Positions 35,701-50,700 of a stretch of DNA of 64,000 nucleotides are shown piece by piece. Each line of letters opens with the position of its first letter. The stretch's first letter is position 1. The stretch is from Nemopilema nomurai (lineage: Eukaryota; Cnidaria; Scyphozoa; Rhizostomeae; Rhizostomatidae). The translations under genes and the position numbers were made by a program. The stretch is taken from assembly GCA_003864495.1 (NCBI GenBank), contig ML133452.1:533672-597671 (forward strand), in the 5' to 3' direction. A model generated the notes under the pieces. The model saw only the letters and a list, made by a program, of their open reading frames with translations. It made no database searches and was not told the origin of the DNA.

Positions 35701-38700
35701 GAAAACCCTTCAACGGTCTACAATGTCTGCCAAAATTGTTGAAGCATTAACGGCAATCCTTTGACGCGCGTTCATTCACTCCCTCCCTCCTACGAACAAT
35801 TTTGTCCTGTTGCTAGATTTTTTTATCAAATTGTTTAAATGGAGAGGATGGGGATTACCAGCCATTGGCGTGCCAAAGAAATGAAAAATGCAAAAACCAG
35901 AGAAAATACTGAGGTGTTCCAAGGACTTTTGGCAGGCATTGTATGTTGAAATGTGACGATAGTTTGTCAAGATTTGAAACAAATTAAACAACTGTCTAAA
36001 ACAGGGATAGACTGCCACAGTTGCGTGCTTTCTAGTTTATAATTGCACTTTGAAATTCAAACATAAGAAACATCTGCCGATAGACATCAAAATTTAGAAC
36101 AAAGGCATTCTACTAGCTTTCTTTTCGTCAGTTTCCGCTATGCTTCAGTGTTATCTCTAACCTAAATTGGAAGATCAAAGACAACTCACCATTAATCTCC
36201 GTTTCGCTCAAAATTGTAAGCTGCGTCATGGCAGCTGTCCTTACCTAGAGAAACAATTACAACTGATCTTTCTATCAATAAAACAAAAATTTTAGAAATG
36301 ATAAGCTATAGTGCAATATGATATGAAAATACTGAGAACACCACCTATCACACTGCAGTCTAAACTACTCGGATGTGTCACTGAGAATTGTTTAGACTGG
36401 CTAAATTTTTTAAACTCAGCAATAAAAATACATAGCTAAATTTACAGGATTCCAGCGACGGGGGATCCTACACCACGACATATGTCTATATTGGAGACCA
36501 ATAAAGCCATAAAAATGATCATTTGAGGTAGCTATGAACTCAAGATTTTGTTAAAAGTCGTGAATCTCTTTGACATACACGTTCTGAATACAGAATGAAA
36601 TTTTCGAAAATTGGTAACATGCTTTATCACAAAATACCCTAGAGCGAGTCATATATAGAAATCTGGAGCAAAATTTTCGACATATCGCTGAACAGAAGCA
36701 GAGGTTCCTAAATTCAGAGCAATATTTTGCACGAAAACGGGAAAATAGTCATATGAAAATCTCGGGATTCTTTATTAGAAATGAGATCATATCGTGTACC
36801 AACCCTGAAATGCATCGAATATCAAACTGGAATGATATTTCAGAAATCCTTAATAGTATTAAGCTGCGTCAATGACGTAAAAATGGAAATTGCAGGCCCT
36901 GTCAATTAGCAAGCAAAAAAAAATGCGTTCACGTGAACACAGATGGCAATCCGTAACGTTCTCGTGCATTCCTCGGCAAACACAAAACCTGCTGCTTCTG
37001 CACCTTTCATAGCAGTTATTGGCGCTGGCTATACTCAGTGTCAAACGGAGGTCAGCTTTGCAGGTTAATGAACACCCAAAGGAGGCAGCGAGGAAATGCG
37101 ACAGAAAGCAAGGCCCACCTGCAGGGAAGGGGATCCTACGAGTAGATCGATGATGAACTCGTTCACGTTTGGCAAGTAGTAAAAGACATTCATTAAATTC
37201 GGACGAAGTTGCAAGCACATGACCAACAGCTCTATAGCATTCTGTGACAGTAAGGCATCCTGAAACGAAATCAGAAAAGGTGATTGGCTGACACCATACT
37301 CACAGAATAGCATCTAGCCTCGGGATGACACGAAAAGCAAAACAAAATTGGAGAAATGTCGGGGTTCCTTAATTATTCATAAAGAACATTTAACTGGAAA
37401 TTTTGGAGAAAATTGTGAGGCATTTGTAAAAATATCTGAAATCATGTGTAAAAGTAGAGGTCACTGACACTCGAGTAGCAGGCAATATTTCAAAATAGGC
37501 CCCTCCATTCACAGATTTATGTTTCAAACAGTATCTAAAAATCAAGGGCAGAAATATAAAAAGATTTTTTGTCTTTCCATAGAACTTTCTTGCTAGATCT
37601 TCTGCCTTGGTTAAACAACTGTTTGGATGACTCAGGAACGAGAATCAAACACCCTTTCTACATGTCTAATGACTTTTCTTATTTGATACTTGCCGTTTGG
37701 TAGCATAATTCGCGGTGAAAACTGACCAGTGTCCATTCTGATGAATGAATACTTACCATTGGAGATATTTCATTTTTGGTGAGGCAAATTCCACTTTTCA
37801 ACGAACTGGCGGCCTTTTCTGAATCGTCGTTTCGGTTGTGGCGGAAGGTAAACAGCTGAAGCTGCCCCGCGGCCGCTGCCCAGGCGACTCTAACCAAACA
37901 GGCGATCGTCTCCGCATAATCATCTCGGTTCATCAACTGTAAGCAAATCTTTTTTAAATCAAAGGCTGGAAAGGTAAGTGGAGAAACGGAATTCATAATT
38001 ATTCGTAAAGAGACAGGAACATGGCGAACACAAGTATGAAGATGCGATCAGTTCGTTAAAAGATAGAAAATCATGGAAAATAACATAAACATCTCTAGTT
38101 TACGACAGTGTTTAAGTAATCACTTTAATAAAACAGGAGACTTAAATCACTCTGAAATCATCTTGCCTTCGTACTACTACCACTAAGGCTTCGATGTCAA
38201 TTTACCTACCTCGATTACCAAGCGGGCAGACGGTGCAACGCTGTCAATCAGACTACCAGCCCGGGGGCGCTTCGGTTCAGTGGCATTGTCCGGGGTGACT
38301 CCCGAAGAACTCCCCGGCGATGATGACATCATACTTAATGATAGAGGCGAGGCTGAGCCAGCACCTGGCCAAGACGAGGCTACACTCGCGTTTTGATTCT
38401 TATGCGGACTGTCCAGAAGCTTGATAGGCGTACTTGTTGCCATGGTTGAGCCCATGGAAGAATCGGGCGGTGTTGTTGTTGTTGCCATCCCGGTCGAAGA
38501 TGCCCCAACAGTTTTGACAGGGGTTGCGAAGGAGAGGACGACAGGCTGTGATGTTTCACCGTGAAGTAGGGACCTGGTATGTAAATATTTGGAAAGAAGA
38601 AGGAAATCAAATAACAAGAATATAACATAAACTATATAACTAAAAAATATAAAAAGGCAGCTTCATTTTTGCTTATTGCTAGAGACTGACTATAGCGAAA

Positions 38701-41700
38701 GAAGCCGTTTACTGTTTACGAAAAAAATTTCTTTTACCTATCGAGGAAACGGCAGTACAAGAAATAGAATCAGATGCGCACAACTGAAGCCCATACGGTT
38801 CAATGAAGTACATACTTTGAATGGCATTGATTTATGAATACTGGGACCTATGTGGGTTTTCACAGATTCTCATCAAAGCGTTTTGCTGTGCAGTTCAATT
38901 TATCAAATATTCCCTTGCCCCCAATGCTAGCAAATTTCGATTTTCTCGCAAGACTTGTACTTTCAGAACAGAAATGTCTTATCATTGATGACATCTAATG
39001 TCAAGTAGAACCTCAGATAGAAACTCAGAAAGTTTGAAAGCTCTGCATTTTTACAAAAGCAATTCCTGAAAAAGTTTAATGAATTTCATTTTTCACACTC
39101 AGTGCGTAACACCTCATAGCAAGATCGTTTGGATACAAATACGTGTTATGATATAGACGTGGTTGGCGAGGGCTGCAGCGTGATTACCTTGCGAAACGAT
39201 AACATTAACAAAGCCACCGGGAACATGAAACAGGATATGACATCACGCGTAATATATCGTATATTGGACCCATGATAGGTAACTGTCGCAAAAATATTTT
39301 AAGAAATATTCATGGAAAAGGGAGAACAACCTTGTCCAAAGTTAAAAGCAAAAAAATTGGAAATACAAGTTAGGCTTTCGTAAGAGGATACGGAGCTAGA
39401 CAGAATCGCATTCTTACTGTACCCAAGAGTAAAATACAGACTCATTGCTAAATTACAAAGTTCCTTTTCAAGATACGGGTCCTAACTTTCTAATGTGAGA
39501 CCTATCATGACCAATCTGGTAACGGCTTCAATTCGGATTTCACCCGGTGTAGACGTTGTCTAAAATAGGAGATCGAAGAATAGAGACAAACCGAGCCAGT
39601 TGCAAACAGACGAAGTAACACGACTGCCTCAGCTCGTATGCAACAGAGGTTGGCATTGCGTCCGGTTGAAGAATGTTTAGCACCAGGCTGAAAAAGAACA
39701 AATATACCTTATAGGGAGGCTCAAAGACAGCGAAAAATTACAGGCATAGAAGTGGCATACGAAATTAAAACACTGGTGTAAATAAATGTTGAATTTGTAT
39801 TGACCAAAGCCAGAAAACTATAACCTCCTTTCTCCGAAAAATGTGTTTTCAAACTTGAAAACAAAATAATACAACCTTGTAGGGATAATTTGTCACCAAC
39901 CAGCAGATGAGGAAAACCCTGTGGTATTGAAGGGGGGGGGGGGAGTTCAAAGGCGTCTTTTGTGGCATTGAGTCCTAAATTGGCTTTTAATTGATTTCAG
40001 ATTGAAGTGAAATTGTTTGCTTCATCTTTAGAGAAAACTGCCAAATTCACCCTCGCCTTATCAAAATCCATCTATTCCTAAAGACAGTAACCAAATATTA
40101 AAGTCCAACTGAGGAAAACATCAAGCGACTAATTGCTATGCTTGTAATAAATTAGCCTCATTTAATGTTTGAAGCCCTAAACTGGCCACGTTTTCTCTCT
40201 CGTCGCTTTTTGGCGCTACTCTTCTCTTTGGTTAGCGCAACTTGAGCCTAGCCTCCTGTGCTTAGCAACATTTATTGCGATCTGTGTGTTACGACGCTCA
40301 AGAACCATTTCAAGCATTATATTCCTTGGAAAGTCGTTGAAAGTCTTTGGAACTATCTACAGTCTTTTTATTTAATCTTCGATAAGACCACCGCAACATT
40401 GCAAACATGAAAATAGAGATTTCTTAGCAACCTTATCTGCCTCAAAACGCATGGTAGATATTGACATATCACCATAACCATAAGTACTTTCTTCCTCTTC
40501 CTCTTTCTTATTCAGTAAAAGGACTAAATGTGAAGCAAATCTTAAAAAACCATTCATTAGGTAAGAAACCGTTGCTGATATAATAGAGGGGCGAACTCTC
40601 ACCTCAAGCCACCGGTATTTAGAAAGTTCTCCCTGAAAGCAGAAGGGCTCTCCTTTTCTTCTGTTGGTATAAGTTTGCAGCTCAAAACCTGCGAAAAAGA
40701 AGCAACATTTCGTAAGATACACACGAACTTTGGCTGCTATTGCTAGGAGGGGGCGGGCAAAAACATCTGAAATAAAAAAAGTAGGCTGGAATCCATCGCC
40801 CACAAATGGCTGGCAGATTGGCGTCAAAAACTGCTTTACCAGACATGAGGGAAATCAAAGGCGGATAATGGCAATGAAAAGAGGAAGGAGTTACTGTCCA
40901 TTGTCTGAACAAATAGGATTTGTGAAAAAACTATAAAATTTTACAGGATAGCTTCCTTTTTCTGATAGTATCTAGAATTATAAACTTGTATAATTATCAA
41001 AGTAAAGTTGCTACCAAAAAACGTCCTGTTTAAAGCTAAAGAGTGGCACACAGCGACAAAAAGTAAAATTCGGACATAGAGTTAAAAAAGAAGAAAAAAT
41101 CTGGTTTGTATAGACATGCAAATATGACTTTCTGACCACGATGCTGTAAATTTTTAGACCACGGCGCTTGCTTTAAATGTTGACTAAAAAGGTTTCACCT
41201 GCAAATTGTACAGCAACCGAAAAGAAGACATTTTAGGCCCGGAAAGCTTGAAGTACTCATCAAAAACACTGGAGAGGTTGTGGCCTTCCTTGAACGCACT
41301 TGGAGACTCAGGCACAGCATCCTAAAAACCATTAGAGCATAATTTCAAGGACATGTTGGTTGAAATAACAAACTCTTTACGTTACTTGTAAAAGATTCTC
41401 TCATTTCGTCATCTTAAAAAAACTCTTCTTATTACAAACTCTTTTCTTTGAAATGGTAGTGGCACTTCTCAGTACATGACACAACCCTTAACCAAAAGTG
41501 CCCAATATTAAATTCAAATAGGCGAGGGGGGCTGGCCTAACAATTTGACGTCATTTACTTGCCACTGTATTAGTTTACAGGGAAATGTTTTGAGAGATTA
41601 TTATGGATGTGCTTCGTACAACAACAAAATGAAGTTCGCATGGGACAGCATATGTATAATAAGCTACAGGTACGTATTAATCCATTTACCTACCGCAACA

Positions 41701-44700
41701 GAACATTTTACCAAGCGCAACTAAAATTGTTGGAACCAATAAAAAGCTTTTGTAAACCTTCCAGCTTTAGTGTGTTGTTGCATAAAAACTCATCTCGAGT
41801 GGTACGGACATGTGATTTGAAAAATGCGAGGATTTAAAGATATCTGGAGATTGTGAGAAGGGAATTTGTCGGGCACTGGAACGAGTATATATTGCAGGGA
41901 CTAGAGATAATATGTTTGTGTTTATTAGCTCGTTCCCTTAAATAATATTTTGAAACAGTATACAGAGCTTAGTTAATCCACGCAGCTATGAAACAAAACA
42001 GTTGCTTGTTTGATCATAATCATAATTCGATGCGAGCTGCATCAACTCAATGCTGGATGAGACTGACCTGATACGAGAACACGTCGAACGCATTGAGGAT
42101 TGACGTGTCGGTGGGGAGCAGCTGCAACAAGTCACGAAGTGCATCTGTGACGCTGCGAAGGGGAGAGGTGTTGTTAGTGGTTGTTGTACATTGGTGCACT
42201 TTTAAAGGCAACGAAATGGCGCAGTGACTCCCCCCGTATCCCCTGCGGAAGATGACGTTTTCCATACTGTAAACTCCAATACTGTAATCACAACGAAGAC
42301 AATGCTATTGCAATACAAGTTTTGGTCATAGCACCTTCAAGCAGCAAAATTCTCTAAAATTCCTTGATTCTTAAAGAGTAAAGTATGAAAAAACATTGCG
42401 AAGGACAACCTTGCAATATTCGCATTCAAAATCAACTAGAAACTCTTTCCCTATGCAAAACATCGAGAAAACTACCAAAAAGATACACTGGATGTGTAAT
42501 TATCCAAATACAATTTATATGGAATTTTTCTGCTTTTCCACATAAAGTCTTGTGAACAAATATACGATCGAAAATCCCAGCAGTGAGAACGGACATATGA
42601 ATCCAATACGAAATTTCGTCTTTCTCAAATAAGGTTTGCATCTATAGGGAATTTTTAGATAACAGCCTCGATGAATGCAGATACCCATCCATAGGACTTT
42701 CCTAAGACACTAAAAGAGCATACTCTGTCACTGTCAAATGGTTTTTTAGTTGAACTCCCACTACAAAGTCGTTCTTTGGAACATCTGTGGTACGATTGGC
42801 ACTTACCCGCTCTCTTCTAGCAGGGCCAATTCATACAGCCTTTCAAAAACTTTGAACTCTATTGCCATTAGGTAGCTTGGAAGGCCTTTTTCCTGTAATG
42901 CGAAATTCCACCGCGATTCAAAAAGTCACTTATACAGTTAAAATATCACAATTGCTAGAAAAAGCGGAACTATTTTTCGCATACTTAAAAGTACTTTTTT
43001 CGTCCGACACTCCTCAGAGTATGCAAACGTCGGAAGATAACCAAAAACTGACCGAATAAATAGCCAGATGCGGATCGAAAACACTAGAGGGTGATAAGCA
43101 GAGCGCGTGATTGGTTATAATTGACCAATCTGCGTTACTTAACACCTCACTTTAGAAGAGCCCAAGGGAAAAGACGAACTCTTTCTGTCTACAAAGAATG
43201 GGATTTTCCATTGAAATATAGACAGACTCCAAAACACCTAGGTGAAAGGACGACCTAGCTAGGAAAAAGTACTTTTAAGTATGCGAAAAATAGTTCCGCT
43301 TTTTCTAGCAATTGTGAAGTTTTGTACCACAAAGCACTTGTTCACACAGTTAAAATAAGCCATCCAGTATTATAATATTGGGTAAAGCAGTGTCAAATGG
43401 CTACGTGTCGTGAACAAGCAAGCCAAATCAATTGACGTTGGTTGAAAGTTGAAGGAGAGTTGTAATGAAGGGAAAGGGGAATGCTAATGTAATGCAGATG
43501 TAGGAAAGATTCAACAAGAATGAAAGGAGTATGTACTGAAGATGCAATCAAGATGCAAGGAAGATAGAGATAATGTGAAATTAAGATGCAAGAAAAAGAT
43601 GAAGAGGACATACAAAAATTCAAAAAAATGTGCGGAAAATGTAAGAAAGGTAAAAAGCAGGTAAAGAGACAACGATATTACAAAGCCGGCAAAATTAGAA
43701 GTATCCACTCACCCTTTCCAAAAGAGAAGATGGCTTTAACCCCTGTCAAGGAAGAAGAAAAACTTAATCAACAAACGAGCAGAAACTTTGGATCAAAAAC
43801 ATGGCCTTGTTCTGACTGCGTATACGCAATGCGTCATAGCTCCAATTCTTTGCACTAAACAAAGAGCCTTCAGACAAGTGATATGGTGAGATCTACGTAC
43901 GATCTACAACGTAAGCCATCACTGTGGGCCTAAGCCACCCTAGTACCCAAAGTTTCATGTCCAAGGACTAGGAGCACATTCTGTATGGACCAACGAATGG
44001 ATTTGTTTACATAAAATAATAGTTTAATATAATATATCGCTATCTGTAAGCATTCCGCAAGTTTCCTGTTGAAAGAGGCTTCAAAGGTCTAAAGCATTCC
44101 GCATCTGTTTGATTTGCATCGAATTGGCACCTTACAACAGAGATTTTACTAGATTTCTATAGAAAGAAAGAAAAACTTGCAAAATTTCAATTCAATAATA
44201 AATTCATTTAAACAAATCCGCTGATTGGTCAAATGTGCTCCGGTTTGTCTAAAGAGATTCCCAAAACGATCAATTAATCATAGGCCATTAATCATACGAT
44301 CATTTAATCATAGGTCATTAATCATACGATCATTTAATCACAGGTCATTAATCATACGATCAATCAATCAATCATAGGCCATTAATCATATGATCAATAA
44401 ATCATAGGCCATTATTCATACCATCAATAAATTAGTCATAGACCATTAATCATACGATCAATCAATCATACACCATTAATCATACGATCAATCAATCATA
44501 GACCATTAACCATACGATGAATTAATCATAGACCATTTTGGTTGCAACTTGAAGCAGCACGTTGATCCTTACCTCATCCTCCGGTGCCGAAGAAACGCTG
44601 CTACCAGATGCACCGTTGACCGTGCTGATCGTTTTGACGGAGAGAGTTTGCCCATCTCGAAGGTTCAGCTGGTGCAACATCTTTTGGTCTTTATTATTCG

Positions 44701-47700
44701 TTAACTAAAAAGGCGATTTGCAGCTTAGCAGTGAGCAACAAATTACAGTCATCAGTCTATTTTGAATTTTAAAGCACATCTGTCTTAAAAGGTCTGGTAC
44801 AGACGGCTCAATGGCCTGAAGCATTTGATCAATGTGATCACATTTATAATCACAGTCTATCGTATTAGAAGCGAAGCCGTAATTTGCAACCAAGACCCCA
44901 CTTGCTCTATGACCACAGCGCGCACAGTTCCATGCATAGCTCTGTAGGTGACTACTACAAAGACAGCACAACAGAACAGGAAAAAGGCAGAAGGGACTCA
45001 GCAACCTTAATACTCAGAATATACACCAGAATACTCAAGTCTGACAAGGCTAACCTCGTTTTAGGGGAATTGCTTATTCTTACGTGAAATATGAACCTGC
45101 TTAACCTCGCTTTCAAGCTCTGCAAACTTTTCTGCAAACAAACAAAGTTTTTCCTAACAACAAAATAACCGAGTGTCATTTCCGTCTTTCTCTATTCTGT
45201 GCCAACATTACTTTCATTGCACCTGAGACTGATATTTCTATGCATATTCGAACGACCAATTTACCTACTAATGAGAAATGACGGTGTTGTGCGTATAGGA
45301 TTTGAACAATACTCACAACCTTATCTGCAACCGAAATCACTATGCTTTCCGGTGATGTTAATAAATGCTTTGCAATTCTTCTTCGCAATGAACACAATGT
45401 TTCGTTGCTGTGTGACTTGTTAGGAAAAAAAGAAAACCAATTAAAAAAACAGGACACCGCTACGTTCTGCGTCTGCTTAAAGAAAAAGATTCCTCTTCCA
45501 AACCCCCAATACAAACACCCCTGACCAAATGACAGAGGAGTGAACAAAGGTATCGTGTAACAACATTAGCGCTGCATTGAGGCATCTAACAGAGATGTTT
45601 AAATCTTTCAAATCGACCACCTAGTTATGTTAGACTGTAGAAAAGGAGCATATATCGATCAATGCATTTTATCTGACAATGGTTCGCATCCTAGCTTACT
45701 TGAAGTTTTGCTCTTCCAAACAACCTAACCGTCCTCTTCCTAGATCTACCCTCTCCTTTCCTACCTCTACGAGAAAACCTTAGCCTTTCATAAATCCACT
45801 ACATTTAGCCCCTTCCTTCTTCAGTGGAGCTCTTGAGCTCAAGAGTCTTGCAACAGCTGCCTTGGCTTCTCTACTGCACATAAAATATCAATTTTTACAA
45901 CACAACGCCCTCCAACAGGAATTCGATAATCATACGAACAAGAAACGATCTATATAAACTTCATACTTGCAGCTTTATTTCCCTCTTAGTTGCTTCGTGG
46001 ATAATATTGAGTGACACGGGGTAACCTTGGTAACATGTCCCATGTGCTGGATACCTTCTAGGGATCACGAAATTCTCCTGAAAGAAACGAAGAATATAAA
46101 GTTCATAATGTTCAAGGGTTCATCGAATACTTTTAAATACTCTCTTTGTGGGAATAAAATCCCAACGAAAATAGCCATTACTTACAGAACAACAAGTACG
46201 GGTGAACTTTCATGACATTTTAATCGGGCGCAGAAAGTGTCTTTAAAAAGGCGGAGGGACATGTAGACAAACGAAGGCACCTTCATTAACTGCGACGGGG
46301 CTTTTCCTTTTAAAATGATGAAAGTGGGTCACTCGGTTCTTATGTCCCCAATTTGTATTTCTTATTTGAAATCATAGAAACTTTAAGGGAATGGATACAT
46401 TTTCGATCTACAGCTTCTCTGGCCCAGCAGGGTAATAAGAAATGGTTCCTACTTTTTTCGCTTTCATACTTCCATGATTGGATACAATAGAAACGAAAAG
46501 ATTTCCACGAGCATCGACATGCCCTATAGCCAAAGAGTGCGAATGTGTGCATGCAAAAGTGTGTGACCCCTCTAAGTTAAGAGACCCGCCGATGCAGCGC
46601 CTCCACAACCGCTGTATGTCACATGGCGCAGCATTGATACTATATCAGAATAAATAAAAATTAAAAAGAGAAATGACTGTACCTCAACTGTAGTGATGTA
46701 GTAGTACGCAAGCAACAACAACCTTTTTACACCAAGAAGGATCGTCTCTCTAGAACAAAAACAAAAAACTTGACGGAACGTTGGACTCTTCAATACAAGA
46801 CTTTTAAAGAGAATCTTCAACGCGAGGCTGCATTTTAAGGACTTCAAAAAACATGAAACATGCTAGGTCTTTCTCCGTTACAGTTATTGTAAATAGCACA
46901 GCTGTTAACTACTTGTACAGGTAAATTGCCACATTCTATAAAGCAGTGAGATTTATGATACGACCGCATCATAATGCCACCGTTTACACGAACTAGAGCA
47001 CATGGAAGCCAGCTATGAATTGGTGGACGAACAGGGCAGAAGTTTATGGGGGTTCTTTAGGAAACTTCCGTGTTCTAAAATGCTCGCTCGTCCGAAGTAA
47101 AAAGCCTTTGGAAGCTTTATTAGCCAGCTGATTCCTCGATTCTCCATCTATTGGACACAGGTTGCTTTCTTATAACAGCCTTCTCTAATTATTGATAGGA
47201 CAAAATGTCACATCCATCGACGAAAGTCATAGACAAGTCAAAACTGCTTCTGACAGACGCTTCTTCAAACGTATCTATTTACAACCTTGCTGCTAATAAA
47301 AGCACACCACTCGCTTTCAGTGTCTGCCCGCAAAGTCTGATGTCGGATGTCTGATGTCTCGGGTCCGCTAGCGGTATGCCTCACCTTCCAATCGACTTCA
47401 CTGACGTCTTTCTCTGCTTCTGCGCTTGCTTCTGCTCCTGCACAGCGACACCAACACTGATTCCCAATTGAGCTAGCAACGACTGATAACAAGAGGCAAG
47501 ACATAATTTAAATCAACCAATCACCACAACGCACTTGAAAAAAGGCAACGTGGAGCCACGAAATTCATGAAACTGCTTAAGCATATTCAACAGGTTGGAT
47601 TGATGAGCTTCAAGAAGTCTCTGTCTTCTCAAATCAATGAGCAAGTCAGTGGCATATAAATTTTGCTGCTAACGACCACCTTGGCTTGGCCCTACAACAC

Positions 47701-50700
47701 TCGTCGATGACAAGACAGACAATGCAACCATGGCTACAAAGAAGAATCGAACGATATAGGAGAGCCAATAGATTGGTTAATTTGGGCACCTCGAGCCTTT
47801 TATTGCATTCGGCAATGAAACGTCGATGGATGTTCACAGCATCGGACTGAAAGTGACAAAACATAAATGACTGAAAAAGGTTTTTGACTAACTGATATGA
47901 CGGACGCAAACAAACATATAGCAAAAGAAAATCATAGCCAAATTCGGGTGTTTTTAAAAAACAGCATCGTAGAAACCAGGGATTAATACAACCAAAAATT
48001 ACTTCGGAATGTTACCTTCTGTATTCAAGAAGGCCTTAAAACACAAAATGCAGACTCGTTATCAAAATGCAGACTCGTTATCAAAATGCGTAGCTTTACG
48101 ATCAAGAAAATATTGCAGCCTCGTGTTCGAAGATCGTTCTAAGGGCTTCAAAAGCGCAATGTTATCATGAATAAGCAATAATTTTCAGAAATACACAACA
48201 TATCACCTTCTTGAGTCTGGGGGACAACAAAGAGTAGCTAAGCTGGATGAGGTACTGCATGGATTCCTCTGCGATGCCATCATCCGGTGTCGCTAGCACC
48301 AGCTGCCAGAGGTAGTTGATGCCAGTGAGGTCCTGCTTCTCCACAAGAATACTCTGGCCCGATCGCTTGATCTTGTGCTCATACGCGTTGACGTTCTCGA
48401 AGTAAACACGGTAGCAGTTGAATCCTGTCAACAGAGAGACGTGTGCGGAATCACAAAAATTGTCATGAAATTAAATTGATTATGACGCAGAACGGAAAAC
48501 TGAAAGTAGCTATGTCTAGATAGAAGAAGAATGATTGGGTATAGCTGACTGGGTTTCAGTAAAATAGGGTAAAATAGTGAGTATATTGCGTTGCAGTAAT
48601 TGCGTTGCGTTGTAGAACATTGGTAAGAGTAAAATAGTGCGCATATTGTGTTGCAGGTACCCTGCTGCTAAACTCAGGGCTTTTGGGTCAACCCTCTCGG
48701 GCTCCAACTATCACAAATGCAGGATTGATAGTCACCTCGCATTGTTGGCAACTGATAATTACACTTAAATGGGATTCTCACTGCCGCCCCGGGGGGCTAC
48801 AAAACATTTCGATAGAAGGCAAGAAAATGAATGGTCCCTGCCAAATAAAACGAGCACACATTAGACAGGACAGGAACTGACAATTGTCGGGGTGTTCACG
48901 TGCAGAAGGATGAAAGAGAGACTATTCTGCTTTCCGACATAGAGTACAACTGCCCAACTCGGAAGGACTGAAGACTCACCTTTAGCCGACATTCTGGCAA
49001 CATCAACTTTGAGCATTCTGCTTGTGAAGAGATCGCTTTGGGTTTCGTGCTCCAAGTCTGTTAGGCCCTCCGTAAACCACTCAAATGCAGTCTAGAAGTT
49101 GATGTAATTATTTCCAAAATCATTAATGAATAAATTAATGGTTTGTTGAACATAAGGGCGTAACGGGACGCACTACGAAACGGCACTTAAGAAAGTCTGG
49201 ACTTCGAGCACGTCACATCGTGAAAGAGGACCACGATCCACAACAACAGCAACGATGACAACAACAATAACAACAACAACGACGACAACAACAACAGCGG
49301 TGACAGCAACAGCAACGACAATGGTGGCAACAACAGCAACAACAACGGTGACAAAAAAGCAACAACAAGAACATTTTGATAATCACCTCATAATCGCCTT
49401 TGCAGTTATTTTTGTCCAGCATGAGACAGTCCCAGATTTCCTTGACTCTGGTGAACGAAAGGTAGAGGGCACCGTCCTTGAGTAGATAGGCGATGAACCG
49501 CAGGTGGGTGAAAACCGTCTCTCCGTAGGCGAATTGGTTGCCGATAATGGTGTCCCCGTCCAGTTGGCCGGGGCTGTCGACCGCCAGTTGGTGAGACCGT
49601 ATCAAGCTGATCGTCATTAGCTTGATGACGTCAGTTTGCTTCTGCAGGTCCTGAAGCATCGACTGCAAAGTGAAACGGAGTTAGCGTTAGAGGGTCGCAC
49701 TTTAAACTCACGCTCACTGTCATTTTCCTTGAAGCTGGAAAACGGGGTGGGTCTACTTAACTATTTGTGTAGGTCTACTTAACTATTTGTGTAGGTGTGA
49801 GTTGAAGATTGTGAAAAAAGAAAGAGAAAAACATTTGAAAAAGCATCTGGGCAATTGATAATGTACAAGGACAAGCATTTAATCTAATCCTAGGGTGAAC
49901 ACCGGTTAGATCGATTTAAAATCTTTCTACAAAGCACATGCTGGCATGTCGAAAACTAAGACTGGAGCCTGGGACTAGAGACTTGTAGAAATGTTTAGAA
50001 AGTCCTACAAAGAGAGGTCAGTCTTAACAAGGCCTGGAAAAATTTATTTCCAATTTCAAACTTCGCTTTATAATGAAACTGGAGAGCCTACTTAAAGAAA
50101 TAAATAAACCAAAATAGAATAATGAAATCTGTCATGATCGAAACGTATAACTCTGCAGGCAGTCTACAAAATTGTGAGCCCACGATGTTGTTGATAAAGA
50201 ATTTCGCTTCCCGATGTTTTTAAAAACATGCTTCAGCTTTGCTGATAAGCTAAATGACCACATTGGAAACATAGAGCTGGCCTCTCCACCTCGCAGCACA
50301 ACTAAGAGCAGAAGGAAATACGCGGGCCACAAGCTTGGTGTCTGCACAGCGTAACCAGTGCAAGAAGTAGAAACTGCGAGAGATTTCACAGTGTTCGCAG
50401 TTGCCGAAAAATCACAGGAGCCATCAGCAAGGCAATACATTGAAAAACACAAACAAGGTAGATCTAGAAACTGTGTTTTACGCAAAAGACGGCGTATAGA
50501 TTTAAAACGGCTTATCCGCATAATCCTGATGGCAAGCTGCAGACATAGACAAAAGACCAGTTTGCGATTTATCGTGATATTTAACAACAATGTTAATAAC
50601 GTGAAATGAGTTTTTCGTACAGACGTTGTTCGTCCGGCTGACTTCAGCCATTAAACTACAATGATGTGCTCAATAAACACATATGATTGTAATATGTACC

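Noticed and set aside
49213..49386. Cys/His-rich 'zinc-finger-like' extension of the USP24 exon frame, and a Thr-rich frame on the other strand
   Set aside because: A CAA/ACG microsatellite translated through the donor site at the exon's left edge.
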